DNA of 64,000 nucleotides from Isoetes taiwanensis (GCA_021234155.1 JAJEKV010000206.1:808001-872000), one strand, 5' to 3'; positions 12,315 through 26,129 are shown, counted from the stretch's first letter. Numbers and translations are program-made. The notes: generated by a model from the sequence alone, not told the origin.

Positions 12315-14820
12315 TCAAACCATCATGACACATAGCTCCGGGACAATGGGAAGCTCAGCCAGCCTACATGCAGGCCCTGTTAGCAGAGAAATGCCCGGCC
12401 AGCTCACATTCCGAGCCCCGTTGGCGGAGTTGGTGGGGTGAACCTCGTATGCGCATACCCTTCCCAGCCCACGTCTGGCGCTGGAGAACCTCTTACCATG
12501 GAGTCACAGAGGTGACATAGCATCCCTGTCAGGAGAACTATGCCCGGTGTCACAGAGCACAAGAACCACAGAGAATCACAGATGAACATGAGCATGCCGG
12601 AGCAACCTAGGCCACCGAACCTAGAAGCCCGACCCCGGAGGTTCCAAGTACATAACATAATATCAAGAACGACAGTGGAACAATGCAAGACCATAACATG
12701 TGCGTTCATTAGAGAATTTACTATAAATGTGCCTAGATCATACTCTTGCCGATGTTGCCTGTACAACTTGCCCATGTTGAGGTAGCTAACTTACTGATCC
12801 AAACATGTTGAGGAAGTCACAAGCCTAACTATCATTGATGTAGCTCCCATACCTATGTTCTTTACTCAACAAGGAAAAACAACATTCCAAACAATACAAA
12901 CTTACCTCAGAACCATTCTCCCATGAGGATAATCCATTAGCTACGATGCTTTTGTTAAAATATTGCAACAACTTAGAAATTTACAGATATACACTTAGAC
13001 TAATAGTGCTCCATGCCATAGCCTCATCTGGACACTCCATATACCTCATATTACTCTCTCGGCCCAACTTCTCCGGGTCTCCAAAGTTCCAACATGCTTT
13101 CTTTCTTTAAAATTATTAGCTAAGGTTTTAATATTCCATATTAAAACCCCCAAGTTCCTTAGCTTTCAATTTAATAGCACATCTAATGCATGTTCTCGAA
13201 ATCACGACCGCCGACAAAAACCCACTCCGTCTCATGACCAGAATCGCATATAACATCTCATCCAAAGGATTCCGGACCTAGGCCCCATCGGGACATCCCC
13301 AAAAGCCCAAAATTACGATTAGCTTATTATTCTTATAAATGCATCATATATTCTCTTAGTTAAATTATTTCCACCATTCATAGAATGCTAATTTCTTCTT
13401 GTTGTTATTATTATGCCCAAACTCTTCATGCTCAAATTTCCTATGCTGGCTAGGCCTTTCCTTAAGCCAAGGCACAACCCAATTCCTTCTATGATTACAT
13501 AGCTTTATAGTTTTTAACATGCCAACAATGAACTCAAAGCACTTATTTGCAATTCCAAATATAAACAACAAATTAAGACCAAAACCCAAAAGTTACAGGA
13601 AACAAACAAACAGGAAGCAACATAGACCTATTCCGGCCCCTTTGGCTCTAATTTTAGCACGATTCTCCACTTACTTTTACAGCCCATGTCCCCAAATCGA
13701 TCTGCTCCCAACTCAAATCAACCCGATTCAACTGGTTTTGATACATTTTGAGGCAGTTGGGTTTGGAGGATCTCTTCAAACACCGCGGAACAGCCATGTC
13801 GACTCGTGATTCATTCCAACCACCCCTGTAGCTTCAATTTCGGCCCATTTGGGTGCTATTGCAGCCCATTTCCAGAAGTCTCGGAGCTGGATTATTGCTG
13901 CCTCAGAGCTGGACCAGCTTTTGGACTCTATCCATAAGCCTTGAAGTGATTCAAATTCGACTCTATTGTCTCGAATCCTTGCTAGGCAGCAATTTCGCCT
14001 TCCTAACTATGTCCAACTGCTTGGGAAGAGCCCATATGCTTCTATTAAGTTTCCTCCATCATTCCTCAGTTAGATCCAATGCTATCTATCAAACAAAGCC
14101 TGCAAATTCCATCTCTGAATCTAGGTTCACATCAATAGATAAGCAACACCCAATCCTTTATCAAAAAGCATGAGCCAATCATAGCAACAGCCATGTGATC
14201 TATAGAATCTACAGAAAAGCCCCCACCTGAAAGAGAAGAACGATCTGATGCAGTCTCTTCAAGCTCTTGCCTCCACAACTTGGATGCAATCCTCCTCCGG
14301 GTGCCTCTGCAACTCAATACCTTCTGGAGCTCCTCTCTTGCAAAAATTCCTCACGTACCACAAAAAGCCCTCTTTTCCAATATTGCCTTTTTTTTATAAA
14401 CCCTTTGTTTACATGAGCCCATGCTGCATGCATGCCACAAGTACATATACAGCTCATATACCGGCCATACACAAATGCGTATACTGCACCATTAAGTGGC
14501 CAGGTCCGTTACAATCTCCCCTTCTAAAAATTAACCCATGTCTTCATGGGTCGATCAAAGATCTTAGCACTTATCGAATCCATCACAACTACCATGATCA
14601 TGTATATTCCAAACATATACAAGAAAATCTGTACCTCAATATCGTCGAAAGCTGCTTCCATAGCTAACATTGAGAATTCTTACTCAGCACCTTCTTGCTA
14701 ACCACCTCTAGATACTGTTCCTCCCTCTGAGGATACCATCTCCTGATGTCTCTGAAAGAAAAAACCATTAGCATCACAATGGCACAATCAGACAAGTTAA
14801 CTCCAAAAGATCAATATTTT
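12315..14820 (-). mobile_element. Ty3/gypsy LTR retrotransposon fragment (3' internal end plus LTR)
   Basis: On the minus strand a polypurine tract (AGAAGGGGAGA) is followed directly by TGTAACGGACC at 14513. This is the usual junction between the polypurine tract and the 3' LTR of plant gypsy elements. Upstream on that strand (14535-14560) is the CATGAAGACATGGGTTAAT stretch common at the end of the pol frame. Sequence from 14513 down to 12315 would be LTR and remnant. No matching 5' LTR, no clean target duplication and no pol domains remain. Three bases of unit D appear lost at the right junction, so this is a deletion derivative rather than an intact insertion. Confidence 0.65.
14514..14534 (-). 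other. Polypurine tract next to 3' LTR
   Basis: The minus strand reads AATTTTTAGAAGGGGAGAT and is followed by TGTAACGG, the inferred LTR start. In Ty3/gypsy elements this tract primes plus-strand DNA synthesis. Confidence 0.6.
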
Positions 14821-15860
14821 GTTTTCGTAGGGGCTGTTTTTTTATGGCAGCAAGTACTTATCCTACTTTTTTGACATGCTTAGACTTAAAATTTGATATT
14901 GATGCACCTAAGTTAAATTGTGGACTTAGGAAAGGGGCTTCTTTTGCTTCTATTCTTGAGAATTTTGGTTGCTTATATCTCTTACTATCGCCACTTAATA
15001 GATTTGATGTTTGGCTAACTTGATATTTCACTAGATCCTTGAGTCGAATTTCAGACATCATTCTGACACAGCAAGTCTCGATAAAACTTGACTGTTTTTT
15101 CTTGAAATTATAGAGCACATCATGCCATTTCTGAAACATATAATTAATAGAAAAACAGAGCTCTGTGCTAAGAGTTATTCCAGTTTTAGTAGAAGCTGTT
15201 TTTTATGGCAGCAAGTACTTATCCTACAATTTTTGCATCTTTCCATATCATTCCTTATGCTACCGAGGCTTTTAAAGTGAAAAATGCTTCTCTGGGATAA
15301 TTCTATATAATGCTAGATGAACAATATATTGCTATATGCTGAGATTATAAGACTTAAAGGTGGATAATTCAATCATTTGAGGTTGATTCGGGAAGAACTA
15401 AATGTCTAAAAATCCTATACATTATGATACAAAACTCGAGATTAATTTGGAACTTTATAATACTAAAAACGTTGATATTCCAGTTTCCATTCTTGTTAAT
15501 GTTCACCTCAGGGCAAAAGGATACAATTGGTGATCAGTGATAAACTGAGAGACCCAATGTACCTTTTGGCCCTTGCACAATTACCATTATCATGCTAATT
15601 GTGTATTGATTGGCTGCAGGTACGGGTTCTCTCCTCCAATTGTGTTTATTTTGCTGTTAGAGTTGGCTTTAGCTTGAAGGATGTGGAATATCGAAAAAAG
15701 ACATGGACAGTGGTTTGGAGCTGTCTGACCATTGGAATATGGGCTGCAATATTGACGATCTACATATTCAAAGTGATTTAGTAAGACAACTATTTTAGAT
15801 TACTGATACATATGGTAAGATCCTTTTGGCTCAATTGTATCCATTTCTGGGCATAATGTT

Positions 15861-18800
15861 TTTTTTTTTGAAGAACTGTGGGCAATATATTAAAAGAATG
15901 ATAATGTTACAAAGCAAGTGAGGAGGAAGGAGAACTGCCCCAAAGAGACAGTGATACCTCGACACTCCACAACAACTGCAACTCTACTGCTGTACAAACT
16001 GGCCATCACCATCTACCACACCCAAGAAGTCCCGCCAAATGGAAAACTTCCGCTCTACTAATCCCGGGAACACCAAAAAGCTTTGAAATAGCTTGTACCT
16101 GAGTCGAGGAATCAGAGAGGCTGCAGGCTGCTGAATCCCCTGAAAGATCCACAACTGCCGCCGCTTCCAAATCAACCACACCAACCAAGCCACGTACAGA
16201 TGCAAGGCTTGCTGCCGCGTCTGGCGGCCAAGCACCAGGATATACATGAAGCGGCAATTGTTGGCTATTCAATCTCACGAAGCGAGCCCGACCCAATCCC
16301 GGGCAACCCGCAAGTGAGGGCATAAAACCGGCACAATGCTCCACGGTCTCACGATGAAGGCCACAACAAGGGCAAAGAGGGCTCACACCCGCCTAAACCG
16401 ACTCACAAGGACATTCACCACGATGGCCCGGTGCACCACCGCCACGAAGCACCCGAGCCGGTGGGGAAGTGAGCTCCATGTCCCGCCCAAACCGAAGCGC
16501 CATCGAGAACCAGGAAGGCTGCAGAGACCACTTGCCTGAAGGGGCGAGTGTCATGAATAGCCAACACCCGGTAACAAGACCGCACAAAACAAGAAGATAC
16601 AACATCCGGATGAACCTTCCAAACCCGCACCACCACATCACCCCGAGGGACTATAGGTATGTGTAGCGGAATACTCCCGCCACTTGTTCCCGTGATAGCC
16701 CACATCCCTTTGTCCCTTCAGCGAAAAGCGAGCTCGAAAGAACTCCCACGAAGCTAGTGACCATCCCAATACCAATCCTCCAAGGTGAGCCTGAAAGCTC
16801 CTCGCCTCCAGCGTCCGGAAAGCATGCAGAGCATGCGGTGGCAGCCAAGGGCAAGTACTGCAGGGGTAGAGGAACCCACAAGAAAGGAGAAGAGTGGTGA
16901 TAAACCGAGGCATAATCTAGTGGAAGAGCACACGCCCGTGATCCCAAGCCCGCAACACCCCCCGCGGAGAAAAGGGGATGCATGTGGGAAAGGTGGGAGA
17001 CCATACAACAAGTGCCTGGGGCAACTCTACATGCCATGACGACTTTCCAAATGCCACACAATGGCGAAGAGATTGCCACAATAGTGCCGCATCGAGGAGA
17101 AGATGCTCCATCTGCGAGAATGCTCCAAATAAACTTAGAGACCAACACCTTACTATGCAGTGCCAAATCCGGAATGGCCAAGCCCCCATCCTCCGGGGCG
17201 GAGGCACTTCCACCAAGCCACTTTAACAACCGCCCCTTCATCATCCCCGCCCCACACAAAATTCGAACAATCTTATCCAAAGCACGTATCTTACCCTCAT
17301 GAGCTAACATCGCATCTTTGTATACACATGAGTGCTACAAAGCACTTGACTTGGCAATAGTGATCCTACACCGCCATGGACAACTTGCTACCCTTCCACC
17401 AATTGAGGTGTTTTACGCAACCCCCGCAAAATCTCATCCCACACCCTCCCCATGGAAACATCCCTCCAAAGGGAATACCCAATGACTTAGTACACACATT
17501 ACCCGGAAGCACCTTCCAAGGGAATAGAGCCAAACAAGGGGGAGGCGGAGTCAGCTGGGCCCATAATGCGGAGCATTTACCCCAATTCAGAAGAATGCCC
17601 GAGGCCAAGGAGAAAGTATCCAGCAAACCCTTCACATTCCGCAAATTCCTCTCTTCTGCCACCAAGAAGAGAAAAGTGTCATCGGCGAACCGGTTAATAA
17701 TCTGGCCGACTACCATCCCGCATCCAAGCCCATCCACCACCCCCTCCTCCACTGCAGCCAAAAACAACTGAGACAGTGCCTCCGCCACAATCGTAAACAA
17801 AAATGGTGCCAAAGGGCACCCCTGACGCACCCCTTTGCCTAAGGAGAAAAAGGCGGAGGGTTCACCCCCGCACACCACCGAGTCGCGGAGTTTGACCTAT
17901 GCGACTTCATGATCGTTGTCTCTGTAAAGCGTGGACCACGACCCAAACGCTAACATCATGGCGAACAAGAACTCCTAACGGACACTATCATAAGCTTTGG
18001 CAAAGTCAAGCTTAAGATAGGCAATGCCTTGACCTGTTCTCCCCGCCCAATAAAGGCCCTCATAAGGCTGCGGCAACATTAGTCAAAATGTTCCTCCCGG
18101 GAACAAACCCGCATCGCACCTTACTAATGGAAGAAGTCAACACCGGCTTCAACTTTCGGCCGGGGCTTTCGCAATAATCTTGTACCTGAGAGGACAACAA
18201 GGATATAGGCCTCCAATCATTAATAGTAGAAGGTCGCTTAACCTTAGGAATCAAGGAAATGCATGCGGTATTCAAGATCCTATCCATGTGAGAAGAGGCA
18301 AAGCAACTCAAGATACACGGTACACGAGACTCACCAGCCCACTCCCAATAAGTCTGAAAAAGAACTCCACGGGGATGCCATCCAGCCCAGGACATTTATC
18401 CTTGGCCATGCACATACATGCCTCCGCTAAATCCTCTCTGGAGAGCTCTCGCTCCAAGCTCTCACGTTGGTGAGGCAAAATAGATGGCTTAATGACCCCC
18501 AAAACAAGCTCCCCGCATCTCCTCGCTCATAGGGAAGAGGCATTTGCGCAAAAAACCCCGAGAAATGAGCATGCACATACCTCTGCAACTCGGCGGGATC
18601 CTCCAAAGTCCGCCATCGAGGCAAAGCAAGGGGCGCCATAGATCTTTGATATCGCCATTTGCCCCTAGCTGCTCACGAAGAACACCGGCGAACTTGTATC
18701 CCCTCCTTCAACCGGGTAAGGGCGGCCTTCACCGCGCGCCTCATGCACTTTAACCTGCTCCAAAGCAACAATACATTTGCAACTTTGCATTCTCCCTAAT

Positions 18801-19617
18801 GCCATCAAGGTTGCGCCGAATCTTCTCCAACTCGATAAAGACTATGCAACTCCCGCCGCTCTGGCCGCACACGCCTACCAAAGACCTTAGCAAAGCGCTT
18901 CACCCTCGCCAACGCGGTCACCATACCGGACATACCCCTTCGGAGATGAAAAGGTATCAAGCCACAACTCGCACCGGGCCGAAATCCGCGATCGGCCGTA
19001 AGGCCGGGTGTTCAAACGGAACACCGCCCCGAGAAGGCCGAGAGGCAACCGCGACTCGACCGACAAAACCCGAGGGTAATGATCGAAATGGAGGTAGACA
19101 TAATGTTACTCCCACAAAGAGGGCACACCATCCAATGCGCATGGGGAAGCATAGCACCGGTCATGCCTAGCATACGCCCGGCCCGCACCAATCGCCTATT
19201 ACAATAGGTGAAAGACAAGTCCCCGGGGACCTCAACCAAGGCCAAATCTCGCAACAAACGAGACCACCTTTGGTCCCTCTTAAATCCCCCGCACAAATTT
19301 GGGTGCGAACAGGCGATCTTCTACCGGGCTCTACCATATTGAAATCCCCTAACAACAACCAAGCAACCCGCAACCCACCAAGGGCTCGCAACTTATTCCG
19401 GTTGTGGCCCACAAAGCACCCCCCGAGAAGGCTGATTAGGGGCATAAACATTAACAATCCCCCACTCTTGCCCGCCCTCCAACCACTTAATTATTGCCCA
19501 CCGACCAAACCTGTCTGCTGCAGAGTATGTGACCTGCACATCCATCTTCCAAGCAATAAGAGTACCCCCACTAGTCCGCCCAGAAGAAGGAGCAATAAAG
19601 CCAAACTGCCTACCAAC
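15861..19617 (-). mobile_element. 5'-truncated L1-type LINE, 3.76 kb, inserted in array unit D
   Basis: The 9-bp target duplication CATAATGTT is at 15852-15860 and 19618-19626, and intact units read GGGCATAATGTTCAAACT through the site. The poly(A) tail appears as T at 15861-15869. On the minus strand it carries the end of the endonuclease, a reverse transcriptase and a C-terminal zinc-knuckle (zf-RVT) region. A shorter copy of the same family is at 31576-32799. Confidence 0.93.
15984..19611 (-). pseudogene. LINE ORF2 (endonuclease - reverse transcriptase - zf-RVT), frame-broken
   Basis: Read leftward from 19611, the frame starts inside an APE-type endonuclease (GGTLIAWKMDVQV, then WGIVNVYAPNQ and LLLGDFNMVEP near 19330). 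The reverse transcriptase follows: DKCPGLDGIPVEFF near 18390, LIPKVKRPSTINDWRPISL near 18270, GVRQGCPLAPFLF near 17820 and FADDTFLF near 17680, in which FADD replaces the usual YADD. The end has a zinc-knuckle SPLCPCCGLHRETVEHC near 16350 and a tryptophan-rich tail. It is interrupted by many frame changes, so it is not functional as written. The N-terminus is missing through 5' truncation, which is usual for target-primed insertion. Confidence 0.85.
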
Positions 19618-20017
19618 CATAATGTTCAAACTATAGTACATAGAGTTTACAGTCTATGTAACTGCACATAATTCGAATTGAATATTGTAGCAGATGAATT
19701 ACTTTAGTGAATAAATAATGGTCTTCAAATTATTTAGGCTTTGGGAAAAGAGGTACTAGTCTAGACTGGCTTGCCCGGTTTAGATATTAGGATGATAATC
19801 TTGCCAAGGGATTGGCCGAGGTAGATCTTTGGTCTAGCGTTTGCTAGTTCAGGGCGGGTTTTTTAGAAATTTCATTTCACTAGGGACACCTGGTGATGCC
19901 TCTCTCCCTTTGCTCTAGGTGATTTTGAAGATTAAACACTTTTGGGAGCTTTCCTTTGTATTTGTTATTTGGTCTTTTTGTTTAAATAGACTAAGCTACA
20001 TGGTTATTTATGTGCAG

Positions 20018-20086
20018 GTTGCATATGAGGCTATGCAGATTGCTTATGCCAGGGTATTCTATTCAGGGTACCCTGGTAATGAATAA
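20018..20086 (+). other. Exon-like segment conserved in array units
   Basis: A pyrimidine-rich stretch ending in TGTGCAG (a good 3' splice site) is followed by 22 codons beginning VAYEAMQIAYARVFYS and then TAA. Units C and D have the same reading frame (11032-11100 in C). Units A and B differ only by small changes at CAG/CCTGG sites that break the frame. I do not recognise the peptide. It may be the last exon of a gene swept into the repeat, or chance. Confidence 0.35.
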
Positions 20087-20455
20087 TAATTCATCAAGAA
20101 CGTGCATTAATGGCAGATGTCATTATTACACATATGGCAATTGCTATATTATGCCACTTGGCTAAAATCCTTAATACAAGGATATTAGGATATTGCTTGT
20201 ATGCTTATGCATGATGAAAAGGCAATGTCCAATGGTAAATTGGCTGATGCAAGAGAAAGTTCCTACTACAAATACATATTGCAATAATGCAAAGGTATGT
20301 ATTTGCATTAATTACATTCTATATATGTATGGCTAAATAGCTATAGGGTATGGCATTACCCCCACTGTAATGGTGGGGTCTTGCCATCCCTATAATTACA
20401 GTTTTATATACAGGGGTCATGTTATACTCTACGGAAGGTGGTAGGGTTTTTTTTT

Positions 20456-22559
20456 ATTTAAGCTATTTTGCTTTAATTAAGCAATTTTGCTTGGACAGTC
20501 AATAGTGATCCAGAGATCTCTGGTGACATTAGAACTCATGACACTATAACATTTGAGCTTAAGCAATGTCGGAACATTTGTTGCAATAATGGACTATTTG
20601 TTGCAATGTCAGAACATAAGCAATGTCGGAATATTTGTTGCAATAATGGCATAAATATAAAATGCAATCTTGTATAAGGTACTGTATAAGGTACTGGGTA
20701 GCCTATGACTGTACAAAATGTTGCCTGCTCAAAAAGCAAGGTACATAATATACACTAAATTGGGTGCATAATAGGCTAATGGCCACTAAATTATATTATG
20801 TTGAAATTAAAGCCCTTTAAAATTCTTTATTAATGGATTCAATATAGGGTTTAGAAATCCTTTTACGATGGATGGATGGCATGGCATGGCAGTACCAAGC
20901 GCCAAACTGGCCGCCCAAAAGGGGCAGACCAGATCGATGGATAGAGACCCAATGCTCTAATCTGCAGTCTACAATCTTCATGTATTCTTGATAGCGATGA
21001 CTGCAAAATGATCAAAACTTGGAGCAAAATCATGTGGACAAACTAATGGCAGGAACTTGGCAACACAAAAGGTTTTTATGATTTGATTTTTCTGATTTCT
21101 GCCATGGGAATGTTCAAGACATACTACATTTAGGTCGGAATACAGAAATCATTTTCTGACAGAGCAAAATTCGTCAGAACTTGTTTTTTGTTGAAAAGAT
21201 AGAGCATATCATGCCATTTCCAAAACATATAATTAATAGAAAAACAGAGTTTTGTGCTAAAAGTTATGCTTGTTTTCGTAGGGGCTGTTTTTTTATGGCA
21301 GCAAGTACTTATCCTACTTTTTTGACATGCTTAGACTTAAAATTTGATATTGATGCACCTAAGTTAAATTGTGGACTTAGGAAAGGGGCTTCTTTTGCTT
21401 CTATTCTTGAGAATTTTGGTTGCTTATATCTCTTACTATCGCCACTTAATAGATTTGATGTTTGGCTAACTTGATATTTTACTAGATCCTTGAGTCGAAT
21501 TTCAGACATCATTCTGACACAGCAAGTCTCGATAAAACTTGACTGTTTTTTCTTGAAATTATAGAGCACATCATGCCATTTCTGAAACATATAATTAATA
21601 GAAAAACAGAGCTATGTGCTAAGAGTTATTCCAGTTTTAGTAGAAGCTGTTTTTTATGGCAGCAAGTACTTATCCTACAATTTTTGCATCTTTCCATATC
21701 ATTCCTTATGCTACCGAGGCTTTTAAAGTGAAAAATGCTTCTCTGGGATAATTCTATATAATGCTAGATGAACAATATTGCTATATGCTGAGATTATAAG
21801 ACTTAAAGGTGGATAATTCAATCATTTGAGGTTGATTCGGGAAGAACTAAATGTCTAAAAATCCTATACATTATGATACAAAACTCGAGATTAATTTGGA
21901 ACTTTATAATACTAAAAACGTTGATATTCCGGTTTCCATTCTTGTTAATGTTCACCTCGGGGCAAAAGGATACAATTGGTGATCGGTGATAAACCGAGAG
22001 ACCCAATGTACCTTTTTGGCCCTTACACAATTACCATTATCATGCTAATTGTGTATTGATTGGTCGCAGTGCGGGTTCTCTCCTCCAATTGTGTTTATTT
22101 TCTTTGTTAGAGTTGGCTTTAGCTTGAAGGATGTGGAATATCGAAAAAAAGACATGGACAAAGATGGTTTGGAGCTGTCGACCATTGGAATATGGGCTGC
22201 AATATTGACGATCTACGTATTCAAAGTGATTTAGTAAGACAACTATTTTAGATTACTGATACATATGGTAAGATCCTTTTGGCTCAATTGTATCCATTTC
22301 TGGGCATAATGTTCAAACTATGGTACATAGAGTTTACAGTCTATGTAACTGCACATAATTCGAATTGAATATTGTAGCAGATGAATTACTTTAGTGAATA
22401 AATAATGGTCTTCAAATTATTTAGGCTTTGGGAAAAGAGGTACTAGTCTAGCTGGCTTGCCCAGTTTAGATATTAGGATGATAATACTGCCAAGGGATTG
22501 ACCGAGGTAGATGCTGGTCTAGCGTTTGCTAGTTCAGGCCGGGTTTTTTTTTTTTTTTT
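20456..22559 (+). repeat. Tandem array unit E (partial) ending in poly(T)
   Basis: The fifth unit runs to the AGTTCAGGCCGGG point and then ends in 16 T before unrelated sequence. It lacks the last ~600 bp of the unit. It also lacks about 40 bp near 20978 (the TTGGCCGTCTATCG stretch of other units). That both array borders are T-runs suggests the array edges lie at poly(T) or retroposon-like junctions. Confidence 0.9.
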
Positions 22560-23631
22560 GTGACAGGTTTACATTTATTTCTTCGTCATTCTATGTCCAA
22601 AAATATTTTTTTTGCCAATTTTCTAATGTGAGTAATGTAAAGATAATGCTTGTAAACTAATAAAAGTGACAAGGAATATAGATAATTGAAGAAAGTAATT
22701 GCATTGAACTTGATAAATAGTATCCACTCATCAAAATGTCAATTACCGAAAGTAAAACCATCAAACAGATGCCAAGTTCGGGTAAAATACATGAAGTTCT
22801 ACAATACTTCAAACCTCAAATTAAATCTAGCTTCAAGTGATCATTCTGCATTGTCTTCATGAGGAGAGGGACTTTTGTCAAATCCAGTACCTTGATCTTC
22901 ATTATCCTGTTAAAAAAGTGTACATGGTCAAAGAGTTGCTCACTAATGCAAATTCATGCACTTCTCTCAAATATTTAACCATAAATCCTTAACCAATGTT
23001 TGGAGCTTCATCGTTTAGGACACTTATAGCTTCATCTTTGAAATTTCTTCATTTCTTTCTGGCTTTTTCATTTTTTTCTTAAATACAATCCCAGGACTAG
23101 CTCTTCTCACATAATCACTCGCTTTATGCTGCAAGACAATACCATCGAAATAAAATAACATAAAAGTAAATTCATCATTCTTCCTACCTTTTGTACTTCA
23201 TGGCCTTTTTCAAGCATTTTTTTCTTCCATGCAGCATAGCCACCATCTTCTTTTATTTTTTTGCATCAAATCATCACAACGGGGAAACTACCCCAATCAG
23301 AGAACTACACAAAGATCAAAATAAAGAATTTACAATCAGAAATAACAATTAATAAGAAGCATCTTGTATAATAATAATACGAAATAAAATAATACTTACA
23401 AACTTGGACCTAATAGATGCATATCCACGGAAACTCAGACGTTGCCTCCTATTAGTCTTGGCGGTTGTATCTTTTTGACGTTGGTATACTTGACCACATT
23501 GCTCAACGAATCTTTCCCAACAATCTTTGCCTACTTTCAATGGACGACAATCTTTTCCAGCCCTCACCTTTCTTCGCAAGTTATCCCTATTAGAGATGAA
23601 TTTCAAGTATCAATGGGAAAAAGTATTCAAT

Positions 23632-23741
<110 letters not shown>

Positions 23742-26129
23742 TGTGTTGGCCACATGCTTGTCGAGAGTAACAAGTTGGGCTCTCCCTTTGAGAGACAAAT
23801 GGCCTCTAACTATTATTAGGGGTGTTTCCATTAACCCCCTTGCTTGTTTTATGGTTAGAGGCATAACGGCCGGTTTTTCATTTTTGGCGCCCGAAAACTC
23901 TCCCAGAATTTGAGCCACCAATTCCGACCCCTGTTCAAGAAATGATCTTCATATTCTTTCCCTGATCCATCCACGCAATTACTACTTCAATTCCGTATTT
24001 GGTTAAGAGATCGACCTTGCAATTCAATATCCTCGAGCATTGACAATAGGATTTCGGATTTCAGGTTTGTAATTGTTCAAGCTATGGATGAAGAATATGA
24101 GTCTCTTATGAGAAGAGACTACCTGTAGTGTCTCCATCTTTTTGCCAATAATTTGTTAAGTTCTGCCTCGTTCAATCCATGACCAAAGTTGTCAATCATA
24201 TACCTTATCGCCCGTTCTCGATGTCGTGCCTTCACCTGACGCCAAGTTTTATCTACCTCATGCATTAGAGGAAATTTGAGATCTCATTTCATCCCCATAA
24301 GAATCCTCCAATGGAATGGCTACCCTCTATTAACTGCAATTAATGCAGCACCAACAACTTCATTGTTGTTGTTTTTCCCCCATAACTTTTGATCCACTTG
24401 TCAAAATGTTGCGGCGTTTGTTGTATTAGATGCGGAATGAAAAGATCTTTCCAATGATATATGGTTATGATGTGTTTCAATATAGTCATATGCGTTAATC
24501 TTAAAAAAATATGATTTTTTGCTTATTTCTTATATATTTATATCGTAAAAGATGTATGAATGCATTATCACTAGATCTTGTGAAGACGAACCCATTGCTA
24601 CAAAAAGTTTTTCAATCGGAGTTCTGGATCAAAAGTTATAATGAAAAAATGATACTACAGAAGTTAGTTGCAACTGCATTAATTACAGGCTGCCACATAA
24701 TACTGGAATGAGATATACTGGAGCTCTTCTCTTATTGGACAGTTTAAAAAGATGACATGGCATTTTAAGCATTCCTTAATGGGACAAAATGTGATCTCAT
24801 TTTTCCTCTAATGGCAGTAAGCCTTTATAGCATTTGTTGCTTGCTCCACGAATTCCTTCCCTGCATCATCAAGATAGGGCATCCCCTTGTAATAATACAC
24901 CTGCGAAAATAAAAGAACATCATTTTAGAAAAAAATAATACAATTGGAAGCGTGAACACAATTCGAATAAATAACATAATTAAAAACATGAACACAATTA
25001 GAATAAATAACATAACTAGAAAAAACACCATTGGAAGATTGTTAGCACAAGAGTATCATTCAAGAAAATGAATACAAAATGCAGATTATGCCCATAGCTA
25101 GAGTTGGCCCAAAACCTTGCCCTGATTATACGGATAGGATAGACCCCTTAGCTAAATTGCTTAGGCAAATAAAATCAATAAAACCAATGGTTAATAAAAG
25201 ATCAATATTCAAAAACAATTAAAAAAATGATGACTTCTTTATCGATCACTATTCATTTCGAAGGGTGCAAACACTGTAGCAGCAGAAGCATCCGACAAAA
25301 GGCTCTAGTTTGCATCGATTCAAAGGCAGAAAGAGATTGAATGCATGGTAATCTATTTCGATTGTCAGCAGGAGCAATATGCAAGCAAAGAATGAACCAA
25401 TTTGATGCCATAGTTGTTTTCGGATTGGAGGAATAGCGTGATAACCAGCTAGCTCGCTACACATTTTATCATGAAAATCAATTAGCAACCTATTTATCGG
25501 GCAAGATAAATAGCAACCTAAGTCTGCTAGCCTTAAGCTTTCTTATATGCCATCATTGAATCCCCACGGCCTTTTGTCCAAAATAAACAGATTCGGCATG
25601 CCTCCATTTTGGTGCTTCCTCATTTTTGGTGCTTCCATTCGCATATAGCTTATCCAAAAAGGCAGCTTAGAAGTTTTATTTTCTTAGCCTTTATGACTGA
25701 GCCATAGCTAGAGAAAAGGAAAACATAGATTAAATAGGAAAACTTACATCAGATTTAGATAACTTCTTGAACTGAACATGATAAGACAGTTCGATCTCCT
25801 CATGAGCCTCCTTTAGAATCATCTTTGTCATCATCGGAACAATCAACGGAATGAGAAGAGTGGATCTCCTCATCGGAGGGCCGAATCGATCAAAATAACC
25901 GTCCTCTAGTAATGGCGTTATCTTTCTTCTTGTTTGCTTTACGGCCTTGTCTTGATGTGTCTCCTTCTCCTGAAATGCTTGACCTCCTACCTGCTTTCAA
26001 TATATCCGTAGCTTCTCTGCAAAAAATCAAGACATCATTACAAGAACAAACCCTACATATTTCAGCATACAATCCTTACAAGGAAACTACAATGGAACAT
26101 AGAACATAGAAGGGAATCTCTTTGCAGAC

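Larger units (their letters stand above)
11469..20455 (+). repeat. Tandem array unit D, split by two insertions
   Basis: The unit is present as 11469-12314, 14821-15860 and 19627-20455, about 2.715 kb in total, so it is complete once the inserts are removed. The first insert is a Ty3/gypsy fragment and the second a LINE with a 9-bp target duplication. Both insertions are in this copy only, so they came after the array had expanded. Confidence 0.9.

Noticed and set aside
12315-14820. Complete solo LTR or complete gypsy element
   Set aside because: Only one inferred LTR edge (14513) is visible, internal sequence follows it, no second LTR or target duplication is found, and unit bases are lost at the junction.
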